This document shows, one piece after another, positions 52,199 to 61,877 of a stretch of 64,000 nucleotides of DNA. The DNA lies in NCBI GenBank assembly GCA_963828405.1, contig CAWHEG010000031.1:3286001-3350000 (forward strand), written 5' to 3'. The notes below the pieces were generated by a model. It ran no database searches, was not told where the DNA came from, and was given only the letters and a program-made list of their open reading frames with translations. The DNA comes from JANMJD01 sp963828405 (GTDB taxonomy: Bacteria > Actinomycetota > Acidimicrobiia > Acidimicrobiales > Ilumatobacteraceae). Position numbers and translations under genes: made by a program. Each line of letters begins with the position of its first letter. Position 1 is the first letter of the stretch.

Positions 52199-55100
52199 TC
52201 AGCCGGCCTCGGTGCGGTACTTGACGGTCACCGCTCCAGCGCCCGCGCCGGCACCGACGCCCGAGGGCAGATCAGGACACTGGCGCTCGTACCCTCGCTC
52301 GGCGCCGACGATGCTCTCCCATTCCTGCGAGGAGAGGTTGCGACCGGCGGCCTGACAGGCGAGGCGTTGCCACGACTCGGGCATCGGCCACAGCCGAACG
52401 GCGCCTCGGTCGTCGGCGGAGGTGACCGCGGAGCCGTCGGCACTGAAGGCGAGGTCCGACACCGCCGCGCGGTGCCCGGTGAGGGTGATCGGATGGTCGA
52501 CGTCGTCGAGGCTCCTGATCGTCACCGTGGTGTCCGCGCCGGCCGAGGCGAGTCCGGTGGCATCGGGGGAGAGCGCAACGCTGAGCACACGGCCGCTATG
52601 ACCGAGCAGCGGCTCGCCGATCCGCTTCCCCGACTCCAGATCCCACAACATCACCGTCTTGTCGTTCGAGCCCGACGCCATCGTCTGTCCGTCCGCACTG
52701 AACGCAACGGCATTCACGCGCCCGGCGTGACCCTTCAGCTCGAGATCGGCGGTCGGCGGGTCGGTTCGCACATCCCACAGTCTCATGGTGCCGTCGAAGG
52801 CGGACGACGCGAGATGGCTCCCGTCGGGGCTGAACCCGAGCCAGCCGGCGACGTCCGGGGACTCGATCGTCCCGACGAGGGATGGCCCGAGGCGCAGGTC
52901 CCAGATCGCCAGGTGCCCGTCGGCGTCGGCGACCCCGAGGTGGATGCCGTCGGGGCTGAACACCGCCCGCGTGGCGTCGCGGGTTCCGGAGAGCGGCTCG
53001 CCGACGCGTTCACCCGTCGTGGTGTCCACCAGCACGACGATCGAGGTGGGATCACCGTCGATCGGAAACCCGATCACGGCCATCAGCCTGCCGTCCGGGC
53101 TCAGCTCGATGCGTTCGACGAAGTAGTCGGCGCCGAGGTTGATCCCTTCGCCGATGGCGCGATCCGCGGCCACATCCCAGATTCGGATGTGATCGTCGAA
53201 GTCGACCGAGGCGATCGATGAGCCGTCGGCGACGAAGCTGGATTTGGCAAAGAACCCGACCTGAGCCTGAACGATGGCGGTTCGACCGATCGATTGGCCC
53301 TTGTCCAGGTCGTAACGTCGAATCCCGCCGTCCGCACCACCGGAGACGAGCACGCCACGGCCGAATGCCACGGCGAGACCTCCTCCGCGGTGCGCGTTCA
53401 GTGGATCCTGGACGAGGTTCCCCGTCTCACCGTCGAACACGGTGACGGTCCCGTCCGAGTTGGCCGTTGCCACAAGCGTGCCCTCGGGACTGAAGCCGAC
53501 GGCATTCGCCCATGCGTCGCTCCCCGATACCTGCTTCTGTCCCAGCTGCTCAGCCAGATCGCCGCTCCACAGCGTCAGCATCCCGTCGCGGCCGACCGAG
53601 GCGAGGAACTGCCCATCGGGGCTGTACGCCAATCCGACGACGGCGAGGGATTGCGAGCTCACCTCGTCGACCTGGTTGCCGGTGACGGCATCGAAGACCC
53701 AGAACGTGCCGGTGAGGACGTCCGCCGACTGGATGTTGCCCCCGGCGATGACCGTCTCACCGTTCGGCCGGAAGGCGACCGATCCGACGGTGCGTTGGCC
53801 CGTGCGATCGGGCTCGAGCAGCGTCGTCGACGCCGGGCTCTCTGCGGTGAGGTCCCACAGGAGCACCGCGCCGTCCAGGCTCGCCGCGGCGAGGTGCGAC
53901 CCGTCGGGACTGAAGGCGACGGCGACCACCTCGTCGTCGTGTTCGGCCAGCGGGGCGGCGAGGAGCGCACCGGTCTCGGTGTCGCGCTGCCAGACGCCCC
54001 CGAAGAACTCACCGGTCTCCGTGTAACCGAGTCCGCCGACGGCGAAGCGCGTGCCGTCCGGGCTGAAGGCCACGGCGTTGGCCGACCAGAGCTCGTCCTC
54101 GATGAGCGGTTCGCCGACGGCCGTACCCGTGGCCAGATCCCAGACCCTCACCGATCCGTCCCAGTCGGCCGATACGAGCCGGGTTCCGTCCGGGCTCACG
54201 GCGACGGCGCTGACAGCAGCCTCGTGTCCTTCCAACGCGGAGCGGGCCAGAATGGGCTGCGAGAGAGCCGTGGCCAGCGCACTCCATCCGTTGGGTGTCG
54301 GCGTGATCCCCAGGCTGGCGACCGCCGTCAGCATGCCCAGCTCGGTCTCGTTCTCCGCCGAGGCCTGGGCCACCGTCGTCAAGCGGGCGGCCGCCGCCCG
54401 CTCGCTGGCGCGAACGGAGCGCTGCCATGCCACGGTGGCAAGCGCGCTCAGCGCAAGCGCCACGACGAAACCGAGGGTGACGCCTTGCAGCACCCTGCGT
54501 CGGCGTCGCGCCGCGGCCCTCGCCTGTGCCGCGACGGCCTGCATGGACGCCTGGATGAACTGCCGGTCGCGCTCCGCGAGCGGGAGATCGCCACTCTCGA
54601 TCAGCTCGCCCGCTCGTTCGAGGCGCCCGCCGCGCAACAGGTCCTCGTCCTGCTTGCCTGCGCCGTCCCACTGGCTCGACGCAACGTGGATGTCGTGCTC
54701 CAGCCGCAATGCCTCGGCGCTCTGCTTCAGCCACCCTTGGAGCACCCCCCAGGAGGTGTAGAGGGCTTCGTGAGCGACCTCGACGGCCGACTCGTCACCC
54801 TCGCTGCGTGCAACGAGAAGACCGTTGTCGACGAATCTGTCGATCAGGCCGCTGATCGACTGCGGCATTTCGTGCATCCGCCGGGGACGGCGGGCGAACA
54901 CCCCGTCCTCGGTGACTCTCGTCATCGAGAGGAACGCCTTGCGCAGGAGGTCCATGTCCGCCGGGGTGACATCACGAGTGAGCTCCTCGGCGACGGTGGC
55001 GATCGAACCACGGAGCCCACCCAGGAGGTTCCGGTACTCGACCAGCTCGAGCTGCTTGTCCTTGCCATAGCGAGTGTTGAGCTGCTGCAAGGTGAACGCC

Positions 55101-56347
55101 AGCATCGGGAGCGTCCCGCTGCCCTCGGCATCGGCGACCATCTGGGCGATGAGTCCGTCCTCCAGATCGATGCCGGACAACTTCGCCGGCTTGGCGATCA
55201 TGTCGACGATCCCGCCCGGCGGCATCGGCCCGAGTGACAGGGTCTCGCTGTCGAAGTGGACGAGGGCCGGCTCTTCCTGGAGCTTGTTCAGGAAGTCGGA
55301 CCGCATCGTGCCGAGCACGACGAGTGCGCTGTGAGAACGCTCGACGGCATGGCGCAACACGGCGAGAAATCGACCACCGGTACCACCCGGATCGGCGAGC
55401 AGCTCCTCGAACTGGTCGACGATCATCACCACGCGGGCGTCGTCCTGGCCGGTGACGACACGAAGCTCCTCGGCGAGGGCGAGCAACGGGTTCCCGTCGC
55501 CCGGATACACGATCGGGGCCCCCGGAGCCTCGCTTCCGCTCATGGCGATCTCGCTCCTGCGCACCTGTTCGAGCGCCGTGACGAGTCGCGCCTCGATGTC
55601 GTCGCAGGACATCGAGTGTCCGGCCGCGCCGAACGCCTTCTGGAAGGCGCGGGCCACCCCGCGGACGATGTCGGATTGCGGTCGCAGCGGATCGAGCACG
55701 ATCCATCGGTCGCGATCGCGGCGCACGCGGGGGATGAGCCCGGCCCGGACCAGCGACGACTTCCCGGTACCCGAGGCACCGAGGACCATCAGCATTGCCG
55801 TCGTGCCGAGGCGATGGATCCTGCCGAGCCGGTCGAGCGCCTCACGGATCTCGTCGTCGCGCCCGAAGTAGATCGCCGCGTCCGCTTCCTGGAAGGCGAC
55901 GAGGCCCGGATAGGGCGGCCTGCTGTTGTCCCAATCGAAGGCGTCCGCCGGGTCGAGACCGGCGGCGATCAACCCGATGCGTAGGCGTTCGTAGGCCTGG
56001 TCGCTGCCCTGGGTCAGATCGACGACCTGGCGATCGCTGAACACGCCCTCCACCACGCAGTCGTCGAGCCGGACGGGAAAGAGCTCCTTTCCCATTGCCC
56101 GGGCGTGGGTGATCTCCGTGAAGCACCACTTCGAATCCATCGAAGCGACGCTGCACAGCACGATCACGGCGCGACACGACTTGATCTCGCGATAGAGCGT
56201 CTGCTCCCAATCCTGCCCTGCGGGGATCCCGGTTTCCGGATGGAAATCCAGGAAGACCGAGCGGTGACCCTGCCCCTCGAGCCATCGGCGCATCTCATCG
56301 GCCGCATCGCCATCCCGGCTGCTGTGGCTGATGAAGATGGCACTCAT
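52199..56347 (-). CDS. TIR-STAND NTPase-transmembrane-WD40 protein
   Basis: A single 1382-residue chain. Residues 1 to about 130: TIR domain (FISHSSRDGDAADEMRRWL) with the SKWCFTE motif whose Glu (E78) is the catalytic residue of NAD-degrading TIRs. Residues about 144-600: STAND NTPase (YPGLVAFQEADAAIYFGR, Walker A GASGTGKSS at 190-198, Walker B MIVDQFEELL at D311), nSTAND1-like. A membrane helix follows near 615-640 (VLQGVTLGFVVALALSALATVAW). About 700-1340: many WD40 repeats (SPDGTRLVSADWDGSVRVWDL). It looks like a sensor (WD40), switch (NTPase) and effector (TIR). Antiphage or stress-triggered NAD depletion is the likely class; the membrane anchor is unusual. No partner gene is seen. Confidence 0.9.
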   Translation of the reverse strand: MSAIFISHSSRDGDAADEMRRWLEGQGHRSVFLDFHPETGIPAGQDWEQTLYREIKSCRAVIVLCSVASMDSKWCFTEITHARAMGKELFPVRLDDCVVEGVFSDRQVVDLTQGSDQAYERLRIGLIAAGLDPADAFDWDNSRPPYPGLVAFQEADAAIYFGRDDEIREALDRLGRIHRLGTTAMLMVLGASGTGKSSLVRAGLIPRVRRDRDRWIVLDPLRPQSDIVRGVARAFQKAFGAAGHSMSCDDIEARLVTALEQVRRSEIAMSGSEAPGAPIVYPGDGNPLLALAEELRVVTGQDDARVVMIVDQFEELLADPGGTGGRFLAVLRHAVERSHSALVVLGTMRSDFLNKLQEEPALVHFDSETLSLGPMPPGGIVDMIAKPAKLSGIDLEDGLIAQMVADAEGSGTLPMLAFTLQQLNTRYGKDKQLELVEYRNLLGGLRGSIATVAEELTRDVTPADMDLLRKAFLSMTRVTEDGVFARRPRRMHEMPQSISGLIDRFVDNGLLVARSEGDESAVEVAHEALYTSWGVLQGWLKQSAEALRLEHDIHVASSQWDGAGKQDEDLLRGGRLERAGELIESGDLPLAERDRQFIQASMQAVAAQARAAARRRRRVLQGVTLGFVVALALSALATVAWQRSVRASERAAAARLTTVAQASAENETELGMLTAVASLGITPTPNGWSALATALSQPILARSALEGHEAAVSAVAVSPDGTRLVSADWDGSVRVWDLATGTAVGEPLIEDELWSANAVAFSPDGTRFAVGGLGYTETGEFFGGVWQRDTETGALLAAPLAEHDDEVVAVAFSPDGSHLAAASLDGAVLLWDLTAESPASTTLLEPDRTGQRTVGSVAFRPNGETVIAGGNIQSADVLTGTFWVFDAVTGNQVDEVSSQSLAVVGLAYSPDGQFLASVGRDGMLTLWSGDLAEQLGQKQVSGSDAWANAVGFSPEGTLVATANSDGTVTVFDGETGNLVQDPLNAHRGGGLAVAFGRGVLVSGGADGGIRRYDLDKGQSIGRTAIVQAQVGFFAKSSFVADGSSIASVDFDDHIRIWDVAADRAIGEGINLGADYFVERIELSPDGRLMAVIGFPIDGDPTSIVVLVDTTTGERVGEPLSGTRDATRAVFSPDGIHLGVADADGHLAIWDLRLGPSLVGTIESPDVAGWLGFSPDGSHLASSAFDGTMRLWDVRTDPPTADLELKGHAGRVNAVAFSADGQTMASGSNDKTVMLWDLESGKRIGEPLLGHSGRVLSVALSPDATGLASAGADTTVTIRSLDDVDHPITLTGHRAAVSDLAFSADGSAVTSADDRGAVRLWPMPESWQRLACQAAGRNLSSQEWESIVGAERGYERQCPDLPSGVGAGAGAGAVTVKYRTEAG

Positions 56348-56408
56348 GCGTCGCTGCGCTCGACGCCACGCCTGACACCGGCCGGACTATTGGGCACGCG
56401 GCATGGCC

Positions 56409-59400
56409 TCACTTGAACTGGAAGAGTGCTGACTGGGTGGTGCCATCAGCGAGCCGGACGCGCAACATCCCGCACTTGCCTGCCCAGGCCTTGTTCGTCG
56501 TCCAGACATACGTGTACTGATCGGAGGACGCGTCGTACGACAGGCTGGAGTTGCCCGCCGGCACCGTTGTCTCGATGGCATCGGCGATCGAGGTCGTGCA
56601 CGACACGAGCTCGATCGTCGGATAACCCGAGGCGAAGATGTTCAGGCCTTGGTTCCCATGGAGGCTGAACTTGACCGGGACTGCCTGACCGGCCTTCACC
56701 GTGTTCATCGTCGGCAGGTTGTCGAGCGGCTGGAAGAACCCGCTGAAGTCGTAGCTGGTCAGGTTCAATCCGACCACGACTGGATCGTGGTCCGACGTGC
56801 GGTAGGCGTTCGGCTCGTAGAGCGCCGCCTGGGCGGGCGGTTTGAAGCTGGTGTCGTAGTCCAAGATGTCGGGTTCGTCGGAGTTGATGTGCCAGTCTGC
56901 CGCCCCGGTTACCTGGGCGACCATGGTCGGGCTTGCCAGCGAGTGATCGAGATAACCGGCCTGCCCGTCGAAGGTGTACGAGTACGCAGACGTGCCGCGG
57001 TACTTGGAGATCAAGTTGGTGAAGTCGTCGCCGGTTCCGGCAACGTCGTCGGCGCCGGCCTTGATCGCGTCGATCGGGTCTTCTTGGGTGTAGGAGTTGA
57101 GATCCCCGATGATCAAGAAGTCAGAGTCGCCGCTGCCCGTTGGGTCCGTCGCCAGCCAGTCGACCAGTGCCTGGGCAGCGAGCGCGCGCGTGCCGCTGCA
57201 GTTCCCTTGGCCGTCGCCCGTATCGGGGTCGCCCACGTCGACGCAATCGGAACCCTTCGACTTGAGGTGGTTCACCACGACCGTGAAACGGGCGCCATTG
57301 GACAGGTCCTCGAACGTCTGGGCCAACGCTGGTCGGCTCTTGGTGTCGATGAAGCGCGGATCATCGCTCGAGTCGAGGATCTGGTAGGTCCCGACGGGGG
57401 CAACCCTCGACGGGCGGTAGATCAAGCCGACCTTGATCGCGTCCGTCCCGATCGTGCCGGTGTCGATGTAGTCGTAGCCCGGCAGGCCAGCAACGATGTT
57501 GGCCGAGGTGTCGACGCCGGTCGTGTTCTCCAGCTCATTGAGCCCGATCACGTCACCGTCCAGGCCCGCAAGCGCGGCCAGGAGCTTCGTTCGTTGGCGG
57601 TTGAACTCGTCAGGTCGGTCGGCATCGGCGCCACGGCACTCGACGTTCTGAAGCGGTCCGCACTTGTTGTCCAGCGGCCCCGACGGATAATCGAGGGTGA
57701 CGAAGAAGTTGAGTGTGTTCATCGCCGCCACGCGGAGGTTGCCGCCGACGGGTTCGGGCGTCGCCGGGCGCGGGTTGGCCGCGGTGTAGTCGGCTGGTCC
57801 CGTCGGGAACACCCGGTACAAACTGAAGTCGAAGCCGAGCACGCCGACCGTGTGCTGCACCGTGTCGCCACCGCGGAAGCGATTCGTCAAGGTGAAAGGA
57901 TCGCCGTTCGGGTGGCGGAGCACCGTCGGGTTCTGCGCGCTCACGGCATCGTCGAGGGTGATGCGACTGAGGCCGTTGGCGAGTGTGCGGGCATTCGCTG
58001 CCGCACCCGGCTCGTCGATCGCAGTGCCGGTGAATAGGCGGGACTCGCCGTCCCGTGGCAATGCGAGCACGATCTCGCCGAAGCGGTCGTAGTTGAAGTA
58101 CTCGGAGATCACGAGTGGTTGTGGGAAGCGAACGAGCATCCCCTCGTAGCGTTCTGGCGCATTGGCGTTGGCGAATGGCAGTGACACATCGGTCGCGGCG
58201 ACCGACCCGGTGCCGCATGCCACGACGTTCGACGCCGGAACTGCCGAAGTGTTGCTGTTCGAGCCGTTCAGGGTCGTCTGGCTGAAGCGCTCCCTGGCGA
58301 AACCGGTGACACGAACGACCTGTCCGGCACTGACCAGGTTGGAGCTGCCGGAGAAGACGAAGATGCCGTCCGAGGTGGCCGGATCACCGTCGCCGACCAG
58401 GTCCTGCAGATAGAAGCCCTGCCCGCTGGCGGTGCCTTCGAAGTCGCCTACGACGACGCCGGACGTCGTCACCGTGCCGAGGGTCGGAGTGGAGAGACCG
58501 CTGCCCTGGATCGAGTAGATCGGCGTGAAGGGAGCGGCACAGACGTCGAACGCTGAGAAGCCCACCTCGAAGTCGGCGATTATGTTGTCCGGCGGGTCGT
58601 TCCCGTCCTGGTCACTGACCTGATTCGCGAGGACGGTGAGAGTGCACAGTTCAGCATGAGTCAGCGCCACGCTCGGATCGATCGTGAAGGTGGTCGGCCC
58701 TCCAGAGAACGTCGTGGCAACGGTCCCGCTGAGCGAGCACTCCAGCCCGAACCAGGAACTACCGAGGGTCACCGGCTCGGTGAAGGTGACCGACAGGTTG
58801 GCGTTGGTCGGGAAGTCGGTCGCCCCGTCGGCCGGGAACGTACCGGCCACCGCCGGCGCGGAGTCCGCGACGACGCAGGCGTTGGTCGGCGATGTGGTGT
58901 TGCGTGGAGTGGGTGCGCCTGCAGCGAAGTCGGAGGCATTGTTGTCGGTCTCCGTGCAACCGTTGGCCAGCCGGACCGCTGCAGTGGTGTTGGACAATGT
59001 CGGAGCGGCAGAGCCCTCGGAGAAGTTGGCTCCGTCGTACCCGACGAGGTCCACGATCTGCCCCAGTTGAGCTGCCGAACACGGAGTCGACCCACCGTTG
59101 CAGGCCAAGCCCGCCGTCGAGGCGACGAGGGCGACCTTGCCACCCGTCGCGCTCATGTTCATGGTGCCGGTCGCGTCCGCCGTTGGGAGCAGCACACCGT
59201 TGGCTCCGCCTGACGCCTGTTGGACCAAGTAGTACTGCCCCGGCGCGAGCGATCCGGAGAGCACGGTGACGGGGTTGGCGCCGAAGTTGCCGGTGCCCGT
59301 CGCGCTGGCGTACTGCACGGACATGCCGGCCAGCGAGACCGTCGTGGTGCCGCGGTTGAACAACTCGATGAAGTCGTTGCCATACGGCGCCGCGGCGTTG

Positions 59401-59531
59401 CCGCCACCGCCGTACACCTGGCTGATCACGAGGTCGGGAGAAAGGGCGTACGCAGCCTGCACCGACGCAAGGCCGACGACCGGGGTCAGCAACGTCGCCA
59501 GCAGGAGCAACCGCGAAAGGGTCTTGCCCAT
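56409..59531 (-). CDS. secreted ExeM/NucH-type extracellular nuclease, multi-domain
   Basis: A 1040-residue exported protein. Signal peptide residues 1-30; a lamin-tail-like domain (VISQVYGGGGN...DFIELFNRG) at about 33-190; an Ig-like SbsA/Big domain (APAVAGTFPADGATDF) at about 225-330; an ExeM OB-like domain (IQGSGLSTPTLGTVTTSGVVVGDFEG) at about 345-450; an endonuclease/exonuclease/phosphatase domain (RVAAMNTLNFF, GLNELENT, NHLKSKGSDC, GDLNSY, TSDHDPVVVG) at about 590-930; and a C-terminal PxKF-type domain (AGQAVPVKFSLHGNQGLNIF). It degrades extracellular DNA. ATG 59531 follows GAGGAG. It lies 38 bases after the PhoX-like gene and is probably co-transcribed. Its GC content looks lower than the neighbourhood. 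Confidence 0.92.
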   Translation of the reverse strand: MGKTLSRLLLLATLLTPVVGLASVQAAYALSPDLVISQVYGGGGNAAAPYGNDFIELFNRGTTTVSLAGMSVQYASATGTGNFGANPVTVLSGSLAPGQYYLVQQASGGANGVLLPTADATGTMNMSATGGKVALVASTAGLACNGGSTPCSAAQLGQIVDLVGYDGANFSEGSAAPTLSNTTAAVRLANGCTETDNNASDFAAGAPTPRNTTSPTNACVVADSAPAVAGTFPADGATDFPTNANLSVTFTEPVTLGSSWFGLECSLSGTVATTFSGGPTTFTIDPSVALTHAELCTLTVLANQVSDQDGNDPPDNIIADFEVGFSAFDVCAAPFTPIYSIQGSGLSTPTLGTVTTSGVVVGDFEGTASGQGFYLQDLVGDGDPATSDGIFVFSGSSNLVSAGQVVRVTGFARERFSQTTLNGSNSNTSAVPASNVVACGTGSVAATDVSLPFANANAPERYEGMLVRFPQPLVISEYFNYDRFGEIVLALPRDGESRLFTGTAIDEPGAAANARTLANGLSRITLDDAVSAQNPTVLRHPNGDPFTLTNRFRGGDTVQHTVGVLGFDFSLYRVFPTGPADYTAANPRPATPEPVGGNLRVAAMNTLNFFVTLDYPSGPLDNKCGPLQNVECRGADADRPDEFNRQRTKLLAALAGLDGDVIGLNELENTTGVDTSANIVAGLPGYDYIDTGTIGTDAIKVGLIYRPSRVAPVGTYQILDSSDDPRFIDTKSRPALAQTFEDLSNGARFTVVVNHLKSKGSDCVDVGDPDTGDGQGNCSGTRALAAQALVDWLATDPTGSGDSDFLIIGDLNSYTQEDPIDAIKAGADDVAGTGDDFTNLISKYRGTSAYSYTFDGQAGYLDHSLASPTMVAQVTGAADWHINSDEPDILDYDTSFKPPAQAALYEPNAYRTSDHDPVVVGLNLTSYDFSGFFQPLDNLPTMNTVKAGQAVPVKFSLHGNQGLNIFASGYPTIELVSCTTSIADAIETTVPAGNSSLSYDASSDQYTYVWTTNKAWAGKCGMLRVRLADGTTQSALFQFK

Positions 59532-59569
59532 GATTGGCTCCTCAGTGGAAGTGAGTTACAGAGATCGAG

Positions 59570-61336
59570 CTAGATCCCCGGGATGCGGATCAGCGCCAGC
59601 TGACCGCCTTCGCGCTTGTACGTGAAGTCGGGGTTGTCGTCGCCGTTGTTGTCGTCGCCCGGCGCCTTCTCCACCCACAGTGTGTGCGCCTGGACGTTGA
59701 TCAGGAACGCGCCGGGGCCGAACGCTGCGGAGGCGTCGACGATGCCGGTCGATTCCCACGCGCCCCAGTTCCCGGCTGCCCGGCCATCGACGTCGGTCAC
59801 GCCGCCATCGGCGGACTGGTTCACCCTCGCCACGACCTGCGGCGTGCCCGAGAACGGGGCGTACCAGAGCCGCGCCGTCGTCGCGTTGGTGGGATCCGCA
59901 ACTTGTTGAGCGGCGGTGAATTGCTGACTGCTTCCTGGATCCTCCGTCAGCAGGACACCGTTGAGCGTCGTCTCGATGTTGTCGGGCTGGTGGACCTCGT
60001 TGATCGTCTTGACGGGGTTGTCGTCGCCCTCGACGAACACCGTGAGCGACGTCACCACCGTCGGGTCGTTCGGGTCGAGCACCATCTTCCAGACACGGCC
60101 GTTGGTGGACCGGAAGTTGGGCGTGTCCAGGCTCTGCGCCGCAGTCCGGCCTCTGCCCGAGTCGACGATGTAGACGACGTTCCCCATGCCGGGTCGCTTG
60201 TCGTAGGCGATGTCCTCGACGCGCACGAACTGGAACACGTCGTTGATGTCACTCCAGTACTCGAGAACCCACTGTGGGCCGTCGATACCGGGACCCGGAG
60301 GGGTGCTGGCGACGCGAAGGTCGATCTGCCAGGTGCCGTTCGTTGGCGGCAGCGGGTAACCCTTGTCGGCAGCCTGCAGCTCCGAGCCGTCAGCATCGCG
60401 ACCGGTGGCGATATCCTTGGGTACCTTGATGAAGTGCCCGGTAACCGGCGTCGTCGACCCGGGCGGCACATCGTAGTAGTTCTTCACCCCCGGCGTGTCC
60501 GAGACGAAGGCCCAGAGATCGCCTTGGTCGGCGAGCAGCGCGTTCGTGCTCGGCGCGATGTACGAGTACAGCTGCGACTGGGCCGGCACCACGCCGAGCC
60601 CGGGCACTGTTGTGAGGGGGCCGCTCGTGAACGTGTCGTCGCCCGAGAACACCACCGGTTTCCCATACCCAGGGATCGGGACGTTGTTCTCGTGGTTGTG
60701 TCGGCCCATGCCATAGATGGGTGCGTGCTTGCCTGTCTGGACGTCGAGTGCGACGACGAGACCGGCCTCCTGCTGCACGGGGCTCGTCAGCGCAGGCGGC
60801 CACGAGGTCGTCTGGCGGAGCACGTAGTCGGGCGACTCCTCGTTCGTGAAGAGGATCTCCCTGGTGAACCCTTCCTTCGCCGTGGCCAGGTAGTTGGAGC
60901 AGAACCGCTGGTAGCCGGAGCTGCTCGAGATGGCGAAGGAGCCGTTGAGCACCCCGGCGGAGTGCTGGTTGAGGATCAGCTGGCTCACCTGCGCGTTGTC
61001 GAAGTCGTTCTCCCCGTTGGCCGCTGTCGGTGCGGCCGTGTTGTACGGGAACGGGACCTTGCTGGTCTCGTGGTTCACGAAGAGGTCGACTCGTCCCTGG
61101 CCCCTGGGGCGCACGGAGATCCCGTCCGGGACCGCCTCGAAGCGATAACCGCTCGGGAGCACGTCTCCGACCGTCAGCAGGGGTGTGATCTCCACCCCTG
61201 TCCCGACCGCGGTGAGCATCGAGGGCTGCGCCGTCGTGAAACCACTGGTGTTGCCGCCGGCGAACGCAGCGGTCGTCCACGGGCCTGTGAGCGTCGCGGC
61301 GAGGGCCGTACAGCGAAGAACTCTGCCACTTCTCAT
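59570..61336 (-). CDS. secreted PhoX/DUF839-like phosphatase
   Basis: A 588-residue exported beta-propeller-type protein. N-terminal signal sequence (LRCTALAATLTGPWTTAAFA), then motifs of PhoX/DUF839: VDLFVNHETSKVP, ILFTNEESPDYVLRQTT, GMGRHNHENNVPIPGYG, RVEDIAYDKRPGMGNVVYIVDSGRG. PhoX enzymes are calcium-dependent alkaline phosphatases induced by phosphate starvation. The motifs here are close in type, but residue identity with the known metal ligands cannot be confirmed by eye. ATG 61336 follows GGGAGG. The following nuclease gene suggests a DNA-to-phosphate scavenging pair. Confidence 0.78.
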   Translation of the reverse strand: MRSGRVLRCTALAATLTGPWTTAAFAGGNTSGFTTAQPSMLTAVGTGVEITPLLTVGDVLPSGYRFEAVPDGISVRPRGQGRVDLFVNHETSKVPFPYNTAAPTAANGENDFDNAQVSQLILNQHSAGVLNGSFAISSSSGYQRFCSNYLATAKEGFTREILFTNEESPDYVLRQTTSWPPALTSPVQQEAGLVVALDVQTGKHAPIYGMGRHNHENNVPIPGYGKPVVFSGDDTFTSGPLTTVPGLGVVPAQSQLYSYIAPSTNALLADQGDLWAFVSDTPGVKNYYDVPPGSTTPVTGHFIKVPKDIATGRDADGSELQAADKGYPLPPTNGTWQIDLRVASTPPGPGIDGPQWVLEYWSDINDVFQFVRVEDIAYDKRPGMGNVVYIVDSGRGRTAAQSLDTPNFRSTNGRVWKMVLDPNDPTVVTSLTVFVEGDDNPVKTINEVHQPDNIETTLNGVLLTEDPGSSQQFTAAQQVADPTNATTARLWYAPFSGTPQVVARVNQSADGGVTDVDGRAAGNWGAWESTGIVDASAAFGPGAFLINVQAHTLWVEKAPGDDNNGDDNPDFTYKREGGQLALIRIPGI

Positions 61337-61741
61337 CTTTCCTCCCAGGCTGGTTGCCGTTCACGTGGTCTAGCAGATCCCGCCGACGCCCGTTGACGGC
61401 CCAAACGGTAGACGGTCGATGGGGATCGACATCGGGATGGCTCTGCGAAAGTCTCCTCGGTCGTCAACCCGTCGGCAACCATAGCGACGACTGCTGCCAC
61501 CGGAAATCGCAGGCCGCTGCGGCTGGTCCGCCCGCCCCGTTCCTTCCGAGCCGACAGTGATCCGCGCAGACGTCACGACGCGGGAGTCGTATCCGCAAGG
61601 CGCCGTCGGGAGCCCGGCCGTGCAGCAGGCTCCAGGTCAGCGTCTCTGCGAACACTTGCCGATCAACTGCTGACAGACGGCCTCTCGAGCACGATCACAC
61701 CGGCCCGAAAACCGCTGAAGGCGTCTGCGCTCGAGACCTTG
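61337..61741. other. 405-base intergenic region upstream of phoX-like gene
   Basis: No protein gene that I can support. It should contain the promoter of the PhoX-nuclease transcript (minus strand) and the tail of tRNA-Leu. A GTTCAC word near 61,365 is the only match to a Pho-box unit; it is a single copy and not convincing. Short open frames here have no ribosome site or family motif. Confidence 0.55.
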
Positions 61742-61824
61742 TGTCGAAGGGGGGACTTGAACCCCCACGGGTATTCACCCACTAGCACCTCAAGCTAGCG
61801 CGTCTGCCATTCCGCCACTTCGAC
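61742..61824 (-). tRNA. tRNA-Leu (anticodon GAG)
   Basis: An 83-base class II tRNA. The acceptor stem GTCGAAG pairs with CTTCGAC (discriminator A). The anticodon arm CTAGC-TTGAGGT-GCTAG gives anticodon GAG (Leu, CUC codon). A long variable arm follows (TGGGTGAATACCCGT-like), then the T arm with GGGGTTCAAGTCCCCC. CCA is not encoded. It separates secG and the peptide-transport genes from the nuclease/phosphatase/TIR block. Confidence 0.96.
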
Positions 61825-61877
61825 GTGGACATCCCTCACGATACCCGACGGGTGCCGCGGGGCCAACCGGGTGGGCG

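Noticed and set aside
52140..52200. Possible attachment-site repeat of the tRNA-Leu 3' end at the left edge of the accessory block
   Set aside because: I looked for the T-arm/acceptor sequence here and saw none; the TGATCACC direct repeat is too short.
53294..55237. Plus-strand open frame of 647 codons inside the TIR-STAND gene
   Set aside because: Antisense to conserved STAND and WD40 motifs; no motif of its own.
61337..61460. Pho-box upstream of the phoX-like gene
   Set aside because: Only one GTTCAC word; the expected direct repeats are absent.
61354..61655. Short open frames between the phoX-like gene and tRNA-Leu
   Set aside because: No ribosome site, family motif or coding-like composition.
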